Made by a program: the position numbers and the translations under genes | The notes under the pieces: model-generated | What the model was told of the DNA's origin: nothing | The model's input: only the letters and a program-made list of their open reading frames with translations | Databases searched by the model: none | Source: Allacma fusca | Taxonomy: Eukaryota; Arthropoda; Collembola; Symphypleona; Sminthuridae | Length of the DNA: 64,000 bases | Assembly: GCA_947179485.1 (NCBI GenBank) | Contig: OX359245.1 | Span: forward strand, 2,151,001-2,215,000 | Reading direction: 5' to 3' | Shown here: one piece after another, positions 35,080-45,938 of the stretch | Layout: every line of letters starts with the position of its first letter | How positions within the stretch are numbered: position 1 is the first letter of the stretch

Positions 35080-35171
35080 TTGAGTTTGAATGAAAAACAT
35101 GTAATAAATATGTAAAAAACAATACTGACATTTTACGAAATATTTGCAGTTACTTTATTTCATTATTACAT
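35080..35171. terminator. Shared 3' region of convergent helicase and polymerase genes
   Basis: Only 92 bases separate the two stop codons. They contain AATAAA for the plus-strand helicase (about 35103) and the complement TTTATT (about 35155) for the minus-strand polymerase. The two transcripts therefore end back to back and may overlap. Confidence 0.65.
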
Positions 35172-38100
35172 TCATTTTGACAGTAATTTATAATGACCAA
35201 ATGGTAATGAGTAATTACAATCCTCGCTATCTGGATAACATCTGTACATATCCAGTGCATGCATTCCTACCTTATTCATGCAAACAAAATTTAATGTATG
35301 ATTAGTAGAACGAATTAAATTTACATCAAGTTTTTTTACAAGATTTTTTTCCACCACATCTCTATATGTTTCATGAGCGCAAAAATGTTTAAGAGCATAT
35401 GCTGGCACGCCTTTGTTTTTCATATCGATGGTTTGATCATGGAAAAGCAAACTGTACTGCTTGCTCTTGAGACTGATGACTTCCGAAACGTCCAATGATT
35501 CGATTTTAAACTTTCCCGACTCATTTTTATTACCATCTCTTAGATTGGGTATATGTTGATGCAATTTAAATATTTCATGTTTGTTTGGTATTTTACTAAA
35601 ATCAAAAAAATGTCTATTTTCAACCAGCTCGCTCCAAATTAGTTTTTCCTCGCCCAGAATTTCACATATAACACTATCAGTGTCTGAATAAATTACTGAT
35701 ATGCGATCATTAAAAATACTGACTAAGTTGTCATAATAGCCAGAATAGAAAATTAATTTAGCTAAATCTAAAACAGACATTCCACACTGAATAAGAGTTG
35801 AAAGTGTAACTGATTTTGGTTTAAGCTTCACAATGCTGACGTTTTTGTTTAAAATGGAAAAATCTACACATTCCGGATCGGCAAGGTAAGCTCGAGCCTT
35901 GGCTGCTGACCTGCAAAATTTGACTGTAAAGAGATTCTCATTATTTCTGAGAGACATACCATACGTTCCATTATTTATAAGCTTGAGATCAGACCTTTCT
36001 GATTCAGTTTTAGCTATTCTGCGTCTTTCAATATTATCCTGTATGAACTTACGTAGGTAAGCCTTCTCGGTAAATGAAAACCCTGAATGGATTTTTACTA
36101 ATTTCATTCCTTTTGCCAAATAAAAAGCAAGTGTTCTGTAATGTACTACATATTCGAGTCGTGGATAGCAATGAAGTAACAACTTGGGAATGTTGAGGAA
36201 AGAGTTTGCACTCACCCTTCCAAGACTGGAGAGGGTCTCGCGCTGTTGCTCTGACAACCACTCGAGTTTCACACATCGCTTTTCTGGGCACAGGGGGAGA
36301 GAAGCTGTCTCATTCTGAATACTCTCAGGGTATTCTAAGTCAACTTTTACAATGTAGCCTTTGGAATTGACCTGGCTGAGTAGCTGTTCGTCTAACCAAT
36401 TTATACCATTGAGAGTGTCCAAAGTCTCCCATTTGTATTCAGAATGAGGATATTTAAAAGATTGCATTGCATGTGAATACAAGCTTACAATATCGAAATA
36501 AATTACGACTTTTGGGGGCTTCTCGGAATTGTATCCGAAAGCACTTCTGGGCGTGTTTGCTCTGGTAATCTTTCGGGTCGCAAAGGACTGTCCTCCTTTT
36601 ATACCCATCTTTATCATATCGTACATATTTTTATCTCTAATATATTCTATACTCTCGCCAGAAGAGTACAGCCAGCATTGCCAACTATAGCTGGAGCATG
36701 TACAACAATACGTAGGATCTAAACCGTACAATTTCATACCATTGAGAACAAAATTGAGCCAACAAATGCTCAAATGAACAGAATCCAATACACAGTATAA
36801 TTGTGCATAAGTATTAAAATCCCGAATCTGGAATACTTTGCATATTTTATTTATCATTGACCATTGCGAGTCCGTGCATGGTTCATGCGTGAGCTCATTG
36901 TAAAACTCTTCTCGGCTCGGAATTGGAACACCCGGATTTAATTTTTCTGGTGAGGAGAGATAACTGTATGGGAACGGAATCTTGGCAAGAAGTAAGTCCT
37001 GCCAGGCTAAATCATTGTATTCGTCAAGTTTTGGTCTGACAAGTATTCCTGTGGGAAACAAATAGCATTCAGCAACTTGTCGAAGCAGGGAAAAATGGGG
37101 AGAATTTTCCAATTGAAGTTTATTCACAAGCTGGGCTAGTGAGCTCGGTTGAAACTGACATGAATCTAAAAATCTTAGTTTAACCTTTCTATTACCACAT
37201 GTCAGCTTGCTCTTGTTATATTTGAAACCTCCATAATTAGTATGCAACTTTGGTATGTAGATATCTCTACCTTCAATGGTCATCTGAACAAATTTCTCTC
37301 CTGTTTTTGCAATTACATGTATATTTTCATAATTAAAAAATTTATTGTCGGCGTGCTTCAAGAGAAGGTGAAAATCAAAATTGCTCCCTCCATGCGCTAT
37401 TAATGGAAATTCAAATTTGTACCTTATTTTAAGATTGCAAGACTGACAAATTGAAGAGACATATAAACCAGTATCATGATTGTGATTATAACATTTTATG
37501 ACTGGTCGGATATAGCTTTCATCTTTTTTGGGTTCTTCCTTGGTTGAGCCAGCTTCTTCAATTTCGCTGTCTTCACTGGGCGATTCGTATAACAATTTCC
37601 CGTCTTCGGAGAACAAGTCAAAAGCAAGTTGATGCTCAGAGAACCCTTGCTGTGTTGAAGAAGTGAATTCACGCTTGCAATGCTGACAATGCGTTGCAGC
37701 CCGGTGTAATGATTTTTCTTCATCTGTAGGATCGATCATGTTATTTGTATTCCGTATGCGTTCTAGCAAGGTTTTCCCCCAGTAGAACGCGCGGGAAAAA
37801 AAGTGTTGGACGGGATTCTCTCCACAATAATATTCTGTCGTCACCAGCTCCCCGCATTTGTTTGTGTTATGTACTACTACAAGGGAGTAACTTGCTGGAA
37901 CAAACTCGTACCTCTTCACAGTTGCAGAGACTTTTTTTCTCTTCCCACCAACTTCTTGCTGCTCATTCTCCGATTGATTTTCTCCCCCCTCCATCGTTAA
38001 CGGTTTGCTGTAGCATTCAAAATCGAAAGTTGCAAAGTACGGAAAGGGGTGTAGCATTTCAAGTCTCTTGAATTCCAATGTCTCATCCTCAGCTGGAAAC

Positions 38101-39656
38101 ACGTACTCGATTTTGTTAGCAGCGTTTTCTTCGCCTGGATCAATATTATATGTACATCTGGACGCGTGATTCACTTGCTTCCGCTTAGTTTTAAATTTAC
38201 GGAAGCATTTGTCACAATACAAGTGACATAGCTCACCCGGCTCTCTGAGAAATCTTTCCAAATTAACAATTAGTACGTAATGAAACAAGTCGGATGATTC
38301 TTCGCGTGATGAATTATTTTGTTTTTTGTGAATTAAAAACAAGTTAATTTTAATCTCGAATTTCTGTTTGCTGGCTCTCATAAGTATTACGTTTTCATCC
38401 TTGTGTGTAAATACGGTAACTGAAACGTTATTTTTTTCTTCAAATTTTGGAAGGTCTTCGTAGGGATTGACAAATCCTTGGGGAATGTTTGAAAAATCAA
38501 TTTTACTCATATATTTTCTCCACGTGTCATGATTTTTAAGATTTTTATCGCCCTTACGCTCTAATTCATTTTCTTTAATTTTCTGTTTCCAAAACATGGA
38601 TGCTGTTACACAGTACTTGAAGCAATCATTATCAAAGTTTTTAAAGTTAACACAACCCATCGGGTTTCTTTTAAACGGAATAGGTAAAAAACCCCGAACG
38701 CGAGCATTTTGAAAAAGTCTAAGTTCACCAACCTTTACTTCCAAGTGGTCAATACTAGCTACTCTCCAACCGCTCCCATTCTGAACAAAAGTTTCTAGTT
38801 TATCCACAACTTCCCCAGCTCCCCGCCACACTAAAGTTTCAATACCGGTCGAATCAAATAAGTCATGATTTCCAGACTTGAAGTAAATCATAGCCGATTT
38901 TGTAGACAACTCCCCATCATCGCCTAGTGTAATATCCTTTTCCATTAGGACTGATGTGCTCAGCTCCACACGCATATTTCCGTGGATAACAAGAAGTTCA
39001 GTTAGTAACTTGTCCAAAGCTGGATATGTTTCTTTAAAAGCGGTTTCAATGTCCCGCGTACTTATGGGATGACGGTAAGCATAATGAACTATTACTCCAA
39101 GGTGACTGCGACTTAGTTCTGCAAAGTCTGTCAAGTCTAGAGGATAGTTTGCATCAACATGACCTAGTCGATCTCCGACAGATGGGCAGGTGTGAGCCCT
39201 CTTCCAGGAACAATATTTCCCACAATGCTCACACAAATGATTTTCTTCGAGATGGCAGGCGTATTGGATATGTGTCCGACATCGAAAAATACAGTCAGGC
39301 ATGGAACAATAAAGTTCCTGAAATAAAAACAAAACAATCGTGGCTTGATAACGTTTAGATCTACGCTTCGATAAAACAACAATATAAATAAATCGATCGT
39401 GTGTTTTTCACGCGAAATGAATAGTTTTTCGGAACGGTTTAGGAAAATAAATATCGGTACTCAACTGCACAATAATACTTTGTAGACAATAACAATTACA
39501 TACCGATCTTAAAAATCCAGATGTAATAGGATCTGGTCGTTGGGTCGTCTCATAAGCTAAATTTGTATTGGAAGCTGCTCCGCTGTTCTCATTTCTACTT
39601 GGTTGGGGCGGTCCAGCAATGGGCTCGGTCCTCCTGTCTTGGTTTGCTCCTTCCAT
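35172..39656 (-). CDS. Protein-primed DNA polymerase B of the Polinton
   Basis: A short first exon (start MEGANQ at 39656, ending near 39504 at a GTATGTAA donor) precedes a long second exon from 39317, giving about 1430 residues. In residue numbers of the long frame, the exonuclease motifs are FDFECYS (~433), GGSNFDFHLLL (~646) and YCVLDSVHL (~843). The polymerase motifs are FDIVSLYSHAM (A, ~944), KLINNGTYG (B, ~1116) and IYSDTDS (C, ~1214). The N-terminal 400 residues hold zinc-binding CxxC/H clusters and a block with DNDCFKYC and HYVLI, as in other arthropod Polinton-type polymerases. It copies the element from a terminal protein primer. The MEGANQ start is favoured because it lies just after the end of the upstream membrane gene. 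Confidence 0.95.
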
Positions 39657-39660
39657 GGTT

Positions 39661-40189
39661 TTAATTATTGTTGTTCCTAGCTTTCCACTCACTAATCAGC
39701 TTAGACGTAAACTTGTATATTTTGATGGAGACCAGAACACACAAAAGTATCACCGAAGTGTAGGTAGCTGTAAGCACGACAAGTTACACAGTTAAAATGA
39801 ATGTTGCTTGGAGGAAAAGTGGGGAGGGGACTTGATCGAGTTCAAGAAAAAATAATCTTACCCGCAGAGTTCTCATGCGTGGTCACATTATCTCCCTCTG
39901 TGGGCACACTTGTGCTCCCGTTCTTGTATTTACGCGCGTCCTGCAAAAGATGCTTAAGGACAGCGTGTAGGTGAATTAACAACCGTTCGGTTGAAGTTGC
40001 TCCGTCATTCAGCGCCACATCTTGAGCGAGAGGTGAACAAACTCGATGATGACTACATTTGTACTTCTCATTTCTACCGTCGCTGGTGCTACTAGCTGGT
40101 GCTTTAACCGCATCCAAACTTGAATCTGAAGAAGTAATACCGTTTAATAAAAATAAATAGAGAGTCAGAATAATAACTCGCGAACCCAT
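39661..40189 (-). CDS. Small Polinton type I membrane protein
   Basis: The first block (40189 to about 39857) starts MGSRVIILTLYLFLLNG, a good signal peptide, followed by an ectodomain with two cysteines and several N-glycosylation sites. It meets a GTAAGATT donor. A second block (about 39767 to 39661) encodes a hydrophobic segment, VILLCVLVSIKIYKF, and a short basic tail. Splicing between the two would give a signal-anchored single-pass protein of about 145 residues. It ends 4 bases before the polymerase start. No family is recognised. It is the third membrane protein of this element. Confidence 0.6.
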
Positions 40190-40216
40190 GTTGACCGAAC
40201 GCTTCCAAAGCGGAAA

Positions 40217-40852
40217 CTAATTTTTTCGATTCCTCCGAGTGTTCTTATGTACGTATTTTTTTAACTTGTTACACTTTCTAATGCTTTTCGCTTTTCGTTT
40301 TCCCCCGTAGCCTCGTTGATTTTTTCTAGGCCTCAGCGAACTCTTACGGTCATTAATATTATTATCCCCAACAGCATCAACATCTTCCCCAGGTTTTTCT
40401 CTCTCAGAGATGTCGCTTGCTGTCGTAATATTAGAGATTGAATTTGTTTCAGCATTCCGATGCTGGGGATCTTTCACATATTCCATAGGAATATCCTTAC
40501 TTGCATCATCCAGTGTTTTCCACTTTGGTGCTTTAAGTTTTTGACACGTGGGACTTCCAATATTTTGACAACAGCATAATTTAATAAATTTTGGTTTCTT
40601 TGGTTTTTGCGTTAAATCCCCCTGGAGAAAGGGGAGGTTTGAAGAAACCTTTTCACTTGAATTATTTATTGCAGCGGCGGGAAGACTTGTTTCAATATGT
40701 TTAATTGCGGAAATAGGATGGAGATTTTCACTGGGGTTTTCTACCGCTGATGCGGGTTTATTTTGTTCGATTGGTTTATTTATTTCGCTTTTATATAGCT
40801 TCATAAGCTCTTCATAAAGAGCTGGCGAAACAACTCGCATTACTTTAGCCAT
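40217..40852 (-). CDS. Basic-tailed Polinton protein (211 residues)
   Basis: The N-terminus has MAKVMRVVSPALYEELMKLY, a helix-like motif. The middle is low-complexity, and the last 45 residues are strongly basic (LRPRKNQRGYGGKRKAK and onward), suited to nucleic-acid binding. Its start codon overlaps the stop of the preceding gene as TAATG. I do not recognise a family. The position between the packaging/capsid block and the polymerase, and the basic tail, suggest a core or genome-condensing protein by analogy with adenovirus, which is inference. Confidence 0.65.
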   Translation of the reverse strand: MAKVMRVVSPALYEELMKLYKSEINKPIEQNKPASAVENPSENLHPISAIKHIETSLPAAAINNSSEKVSSNLPFLQGDLTQKPKKPKFIKLCCCQNIGSPTCQKLKAPKWKTLDDASKDIPMEYVKDPQHRNAETNSISNITTASDISEREKPGEDVDAVGDNNINDRKSSLRPRKNQRGYGGKRKAKSIRKCNKLKKYVHKNTRRNRKN

Positions 40853-41181
40853 TACTCTGTATACGATAGAATAATTTCACCAAAAAACACTTTTAGAAAT
40901 ACGCTTGCTAATATGGATTTGACTAGATTGTGATTTCTCAAAAGAAACCGCTTTGCGGCGTTTTTATCATTGGAATATATTAAAACTTTCCTAGTGAATT
41001 TACAAACTTGGGTCGTTTCCGTTTTGCAAAATAGATTAAAATTGTGCATAATTTCTAGTAGTGCACGTATTTGCGAATCTGATGCATTTTGGACTAGTTT
41101 TCTAGCATTCAGCTTTGATTTGACTGTTGCTATTTGAAATAGGAACTGACAGTTTTCTTCAAATGAATTATTCAACACCAT
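40852..41181 (-). CDS. Small conserved-type Polinton protein (109 residues)
   Basis: The sequence NASDSQIRALLEIMHNF followed by leucine-rich helical segments resembles a short protein found beside the ATPase in many Polintons and adintovirus-like genomes. Its function is unknown to me. It starts 2 bases after the ATPase stop and overlaps the next gene by TAATG, so the three genes form a tight minus-strand run. Confidence 0.65.
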   Translation of the reverse strand: MVLNNSFEENCQFLFQIATVKSKLNARKLVQNASDSQIRALLEIMHNFNLFCKTETTQVCKFTRKVLIYSNDKNAAKRFLLRNHNLVKSILASVFLKVFFGEIILSYTE

Positions 41182-41183
41182 TT

Positions 41184-41852
41184 TTATTGGGGAGCGTATA
41201 CTTCACCATTGTTGTCCGGAAAAACTGAATTTCTAACCCAATAAGGAAATGACTTGTTTTTGGGGTGCATATCTAAAAGTAGGTAGCCATACTGTCGAGT
41301 TGACACGGCTTTAATATAGGCCGAAGTCAAAAAGTTTGTCTGACCTGCGCAGACTTGTTTGGCGATATTAGTGATTATACTTCGGTCTCTGGGATTATCA
41401 AACAACAGTAATATCTGTGTATTTAAATTTATCTCTCTTAACCCTTTCACAAATGGATTTTGAAGAATTAATATTATACTCGCTCCTCGATGATGTGAAT
41501 GTTTTATAAAATAGCGAGTCACAAGTTCCAAGTTTTCCTTCTTTGAAAACGTATCTTGCTGGTCATCGATAACAATTAAACAAGGATCACTAGTCAACTT
41601 TTCAATATCGAGGAGATTATTTGTAAATATTATATTTTTATCTTCTTCCTTTAATTTATAAAACTCTTTCTGAAAATCGCTATAGACGTAGATGACCTTT
41701 TCTAATCTCTCTTCAAATAGTTCAAAGCGCCTGCGTATTATTTCAAGCGTCTTATACGTTTTACCACCCTGTGTGCTGCCTGCAATTGATATTGTACTGG
41801 GGTGGGGGAAGGAATAGTTAATTAAATTATTTTCTTCAGTTCCAATTTCCAT
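41184..41852 (-). CDS. Genome-packaging ATPase (FtsK/HerA, A32-like)
   Basis: This 222-residue protein has Walker A GSTQGGKT near residue 27 and Walker B LIVIDDQQD near residue 95. A later conserved block (LILQNPFVKG) is typical of the A32-like packaging ATPases of Polintons, virophages and large DNA viruses. The length is normal for the family. The enzyme would pump element DNA into a capsid. It lies between protease and polymerase, as in other Polintons. Confidence 0.92.
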   Translation of the reverse strand: MEIGTEENNLINYSFPHPSTISIAGSTQGGKTYKTLEIIRRRFELFEERLEKVIYVYSDFQKEFYKLKEEDKNIIFTNNLLDIEKLTSDPCLIVIDDQQDTFSKKENLELVTRYFIKHSHHRGASIILILQNPFVKGLREINLNTQILLLFDNPRDRSIITNIAKQVCAGQTNFLTSAYIKAVSTRQYGYLLLDMHPKNKSFPYWVRNSVFPDNNGEVYAPQ

Positions 41853-41978
41853 GACGTTGTTTTCACAATGAGTAGAAATGAGAAACTGTTCTAGTACATG
41901 TACAGGGCCGAATCTTTATTTAACTTTTACACAATAACGACTTACACAATTACACACACATTCATTTATTGACCAACA

Positions 41979-42446
41979 TTATTTTACACTACTCAATATT
42001 TTGTATGTAAACAAAGATACTATTTTATCATTATACAATGTATTAGATTTAAATTGAGATATGAATATTTTATAAGGTATTCCTATGGTCCTACTGTAAG
42101 CAAACATTACACAAAACTGTCCACACAATTTGGACTGTGCATTCTGCAGTATTTTACAATTCTCTCTGATAATAAAATTCCGTGGTATGTGTATATTATG
42201 ATATTGAGAAATATCTTTACCAAAACTATCAAATACTTCAAATTGTTTATAGCTTATTTTATACATGCATATCCAATGTTTTCCGGGTCTTGAAATAACA
42301 TCCGTATTGACAATAAAAATCGCAGGAGCGTTTATTTCTTTGAAAACATTGTTAAATTCGTCTGCTGCAAGTACATGAAAGGGTATCTTGATGTGATACC
42401 AGTTAAATATGGTATTAAGTATGTGTTGAATAGATCTTGTGTCCAT
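41979..42446 (-). CDS. Adenain-like cysteine protease
   Basis: This 155-residue protein has the Ulp1/adenain catalytic set in order: H57 (KHWICMYK), D73 (FEVFDSFG), Q103 and C108 (NAQSKLCGQFCVMF). In adenoviruses and Polintons this enzyme trims capsid and core proteins. The length is compact but complete. Its start lies 2 bases after the major capsid stop. Confidence 0.92.
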   Translation of the reverse strand: MDTRSIQHILNTIFNWYHIKIPFHVLAADEFNNVFKEINAPAIFIVNTDVISRPGKHWICMYKISYKQFEVFDSFGKDISQYHNIHIPRNFIIRENCKILQNAQSKLCGQFCVMFAYSRTIGIPYKIFISQFKSNTLYNDKIVSLFTYKILSSVK

Positions 42447-42447
42447 C

Positions 42448-43892
42448 CTAATAATCCAATATAACCTGACGGTTGTTGTCTATTTCCAAAACGTTTTGGT
42501 AATGGCTGTAAACGATAACTTGAACAGCCTCGTCCAACGGAGATCTAAACTTCAACGTGATTTTAATGTTTCCCCGGCGGTTAACCGAGAGCGCGTCGTT
42601 TTGATTCGGTAGTAAGTCGACAGCAACAAGAACGTTTCCTGAGTATTTTTTAATAAATACGTTAGAATTACTCCACGTTAAATGATATTACTAAACGACA
42701 TTATTGAGCACAGTTTAAAATAATTACCCTCTTTGTAGTTATCCCTATTTACGCCATTACCAAGGATTTCAGTTGCTGACGTATTCTGCAAAGATCGCAA
42801 GGCTAGTAAATAGTTGTCAGCGCCAGATCCATTAGCTGTTTTGAAACTTAATGGAATTGCTCGATGTTGAATGGATTCACCGTTCCACGAAATCGATAGT
42901 TCCGATAAATTTTTGTCCACAAAATTGAAGGCGTCCTTTTTGATAGATCCCATAAACGCATCGGCTGATACAATGCCTACAACTAATATTTTAGGAATTC
43001 TACCCAATAAAATGCCCTCGGTGGTAATTTGGGACAGACCTTGGGCGACGTTAAATGTTTTTAAATCGGCGTTCACTACGGGATACTTGAACGTCTTTCC
43101 CAAAGCCAATTCGCGACGGTGTATGTCAATAATTTGTCTTGACACAACCTTTTTCGAAACATAAAATACGGCTTCGTTAATATCATAGCGGTATGGCACA
43201 CCCGAAATGGCTGGCAGTTTGTCAACATTTGAGTTTAAACAAATTTCAGGCGGGCTTCTGCGCAGAACTATACGGAGCTCGCTTCCAGAAGGCAAATACC
43301 GTCGCTGGTTGAAAATGTTGCAATTTAAACTCCCCAGCATGGTAAATTGTTGCGAGTTTTTTGTCTTTTCATAGCGTTCCTTGAATCCTGCGTCTTTTAC
43401 ATTAAAATCTCCCTTCTTGTTGTTTGGATACCAGAATTCATTCATCAATCGATTCGTTTTTTCAATGTTGCTGGAAGAGAGAAATCGTTGAATGTAAGAC
43501 ATTGTTGGGTAATAATTATTGCTGTCCGAAATTAAAGTTCCGTTTAAATAAACTTCCAAATTGCTGAACATTGTATGGAAAAAATTCGAACTGGGACAAC
43601 AGATGTCAGTCTCGTCACAGTTCTTGCCATCGGCACGAACGATCCTGCATGTTAATGCAAGAAAGCTATCTGATGGGTCCATGTATCCACTTGAATCAGA
43701 CATGATGTAGAATTCAATGGGGTTGTATGATTCCTTGGTAGAAACCAACGGAAAGCACGGAATGTACTCCGAGCTTTGCTGAATGCTGACATCTGTTGGT
43801 GGGAGATGAAACAAATTCAACTCGGAACGTAAGGATTGGGTGGAACCCTCGAAAACCGTGGGCGGTTCCTGGAATACTGAATTGACGTCCAT
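42448..43892 (-). CDS. Major capsid protein (double jelly-roll)
   Basis: The long frame begins MDVNSVFQEPPTVFEG and contains LEVYLNGTLISDSNNYYP, the signature seen in Polinton major capsid proteins. Further capsid-like sequence with RRGNIKITLKF and VQVIVYSHYQNVLEID, typical of the C-terminus of this family, follows to 42448. The family forms hexagonal capsomers, related to adenovirus hexon. The neighbours (core-like protein, protease, ATPase) complete a morphogenesis module. I leave the internal gene structure open. Confidence 0.88.
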
Positions 43893-43898
43893 CTTGAA

Positions 43899-44342
43899 TT
43901 AATTTCTTCTGACACACTTTCTTTTAGCTACTCGCGATTGCCTGCGACGACCAGACCCCACTTGTATTTTTCTGAGAGGACCTTGTGACCGTCTCTTCCG
44001 CCCTTTTCCTCGAGCACGACTGTTTAGTTTTTGTACTGAATTGTTTGTGCTTCTGCGTTGACGGCGACGACGATTGCCTCCACCAGACTGTGATTGGTGA
44101 CGTTTCCTCTTTGTCCCACCCTCGCTCTGCCCCGCCTTCAGTGGAATCAAATATGACGTCCCTTCCGATCCAAGACCTGCGCTACCACCACCAGCCATTA
44201 ATGCTCCCTCCTCAGACCCACTTCCGAATTGCAACTGATTTAATTTAGGTTCCAGGAAGCAGGCGTTGTCGTTACACTCTACTTGGCGCATGACCAAACT
44301 GTTATCGATTTTAGAAACGGGGCTTGAAGTGTAAAAAAACAC
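43899..44342 (-). CDS. Small basic core-like protein
   Basis: This 147-residue protein has a glycine-rich middle (ALMAGGGSAGLGSEG) and an arginine/lysine-rich second half (GGGNRRRRQRRSTN and others). It lies between the two capsid genes and overlaps the end of the minor capsid frame by 32 bases. Composition and place recall the DNA-condensing core proteins of adenoviruses (pVII, mu). I infer genome packaging, with no sequence family proven. A glycine motif followed by basic clusters could also be a site of protease processing. Confidence 0.65.
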   Translation of the reverse strand: MFFYTSSPVSKIDNSLVMRQVECNDNACFLEPKLNQLQFGSGSEEGALMAGGGSAGLGSEGTSYLIPLKAGQSEGGTKRKRHQSQSGGGNRRRRQRRSTNNSVQKLNSRARGKGRKRRSQGPLRKIQVGSGRRRQSRVAKRKCVRRN

Positions 44343-45915
44343 TTGTTTCAGACTTGCTTAAATCCCAAGGTTGAAAATATTCATCGACGAAATCGACGCG
44401 TAAAATCGAAACTTGTTCGCAGTTGAGCGGGACGTATGTGACTGGATAGAAATCTTTTTCTACTTCGACATTTAGTTGCTTACTCATTTGAAGTTCGGCA
44501 ATCACTGGCACATACTGACTGTTAAAGTATTGATTTTCTACACAGTTTAATAAAATCAATAGTCGTTTGGTGTCTGAATCTACGGGTACAATTTCATCTT
44601 CACCCTCCTCAATTTCGCGGAGAATTTCCTCTTGAACAACAATTTCATAGCCCACTTGAACGCGCGTATTATTCTCAAAGCGATTTTCAATGGGTATTTC
44701 AAAGTAACGTTTTATTGGTGCAGGAAGATCAATGGAAAAGTTGCGTGGTATATCATTCACAAACATGTCACCATTTCCGTATTGAAATTTAATGTCAAAT
44801 TCGGGAAACTTTTCATTCTTAAATGTGTTGTTTAATTCCTGCAGGACATCTGTCACCTTTGTAGTTGCAGGTTCCTTCATAGGCAAGAATAAAATACTAG
44901 TGTATCCAAGACGAAAATATAACGGATCGTCAGAATTTACTCGTTTAAACTCTGCGTCGTTGAAAGGTGCTAATGCTACTTCCTTTCCAATTTCAAATTT
45001 TTCCCGGTTAAATCCTAGACATCTTACAATTGGTTCCGGCAATGTGATGTAGTCAGATTTATGACCATCCTTTTTCGCAACGGTAATAGTACACAGGTTT
45101 TTAGAATCAAATTCAAAATTGACGGTGAAGCCCGAGTCCAGTAGTCGAGCTGACAACGCTGTAAAGAAACGTTTAAAATTTGTTTCTTGGTGTCGGTAGA
45201 ACACGGTCATTCCTTGGAACTGTTGATCAATTATAACCAAGTTGCCTTTGTAGTTATGTTTCACACGGGAAATGGTGAATTGTGTTTGCGCTGGCAGCTT
45301 CTTGTAAAATTCCTCGGAAACAATGTCTTCGGCAGAGTATCTTCCGCGTAAAAAATGCTTCCGCTTAAAGCCAAGAAGAGCAGCCAGATTTGTAGATATT
45401 TCCAACACTTCATCCGACGCATCAAAGTTTTGAACAATTGTTACCAAGAATTTATTGTCGGGTAGTGGTCGAATTGCAAAAGTTAATTTCGTATTGCTTG
45501 CCGATAATGAGTCATTGAGACGGCTTATAAACTGTGCGAAGCTGGCATCCGTATTTTTATACTTTAACAAGCTAACAGCAGGTGGAAGGTAGCCTGGAAA
45601 TATAGGTCCAGAGGGGATTTCAGTATCTGCTTGTATGGTACGACGAGTTACTCGAGGACGCACCACTTTCTTTACAAGCTTTGTTTTTCGCATGACCTGG
45701 ACTTTGGGCTGAGGAGTATATCTCAATTTCATAATACCCACGTCGTACATTCCACGCTCTAATTTTATTGGGCGAGATAGTCCATTTACAATATTCCCAA
45801 CCAAACCAACGCCATCTGGATTAGACTTGTTCGTTACGACCGCGTAGAAATTCCTCAAGACGGCGGTTGAGTCACCATGGGAACCACCCAACTTGTATTC
45901 TGTATGTACTGACAT
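44311..45915 (-). CDS. Probable minor capsid (penton-like) protein
   Basis: This 534-residue protein has an N-terminal block FYAVVTNKSNPD ... LSRPIKLERGMYDVGIMKL. It matches the 'F...L..P..L.G.WEVGL' pattern of the second structural protein of Polintons, thought to be a single jelly-roll penton. Repeated beta-rich segments follow (FKRFFTALSARLLDSG, FKNEKFPEFDIKFQ). It lies directly after integrase and before the major capsid gene, the usual place. Assignment rests on pattern and context. Confidence 0.7.
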   Translation of the reverse strand: MSVHTEYKLGGSHGDSTAVLRNFYAVVTNKSNPDGVGLVGNIVNGLSRPIKLERGMYDVGIMKLRYTPQPKVQVMRKTKLVKKVVRPRVTRRTIQADTEIPSGPIFPGYLPPAVSLLKYKNTDASFAQFISRLNDSLSASNTKLTFAIRPLPDNKFLVTIVQNFDASDEVLEISTNLAALLGFKRKHFLRGRYSAEDIVSEEFYKKLPAQTQFTISRVKHNYKGNLVIIDQQFQGMTVFYRHQETNFKRFFTALSARLLDSGFTVNFEFDSKNLCTITVAKKDGHKSDYITLPEPIVRCLGFNREKFEIGKEVALAPFNDAEFKRVNSDDPLYFRLGYTSILFLPMKEPATTKVTDVLQELNNTFKNEKFPEFDIKFQYGNGDMFVNDIPRNFSIDLPAPIKRYFEIPIENRFENNTRVQVGYEIVVQEEILREIEEGEDEIVPVDSDTKRLLILLNCVENQYFNSQYVPVIAELQMSKQLNVEVEKDFYPVTYVPLNCEQVSILRVDFVDEYFQPWDLSKSETSVFLHFKPRF

Positions 45916-45938
45916 GTTGACTGCTACTGTTGCTGTTA

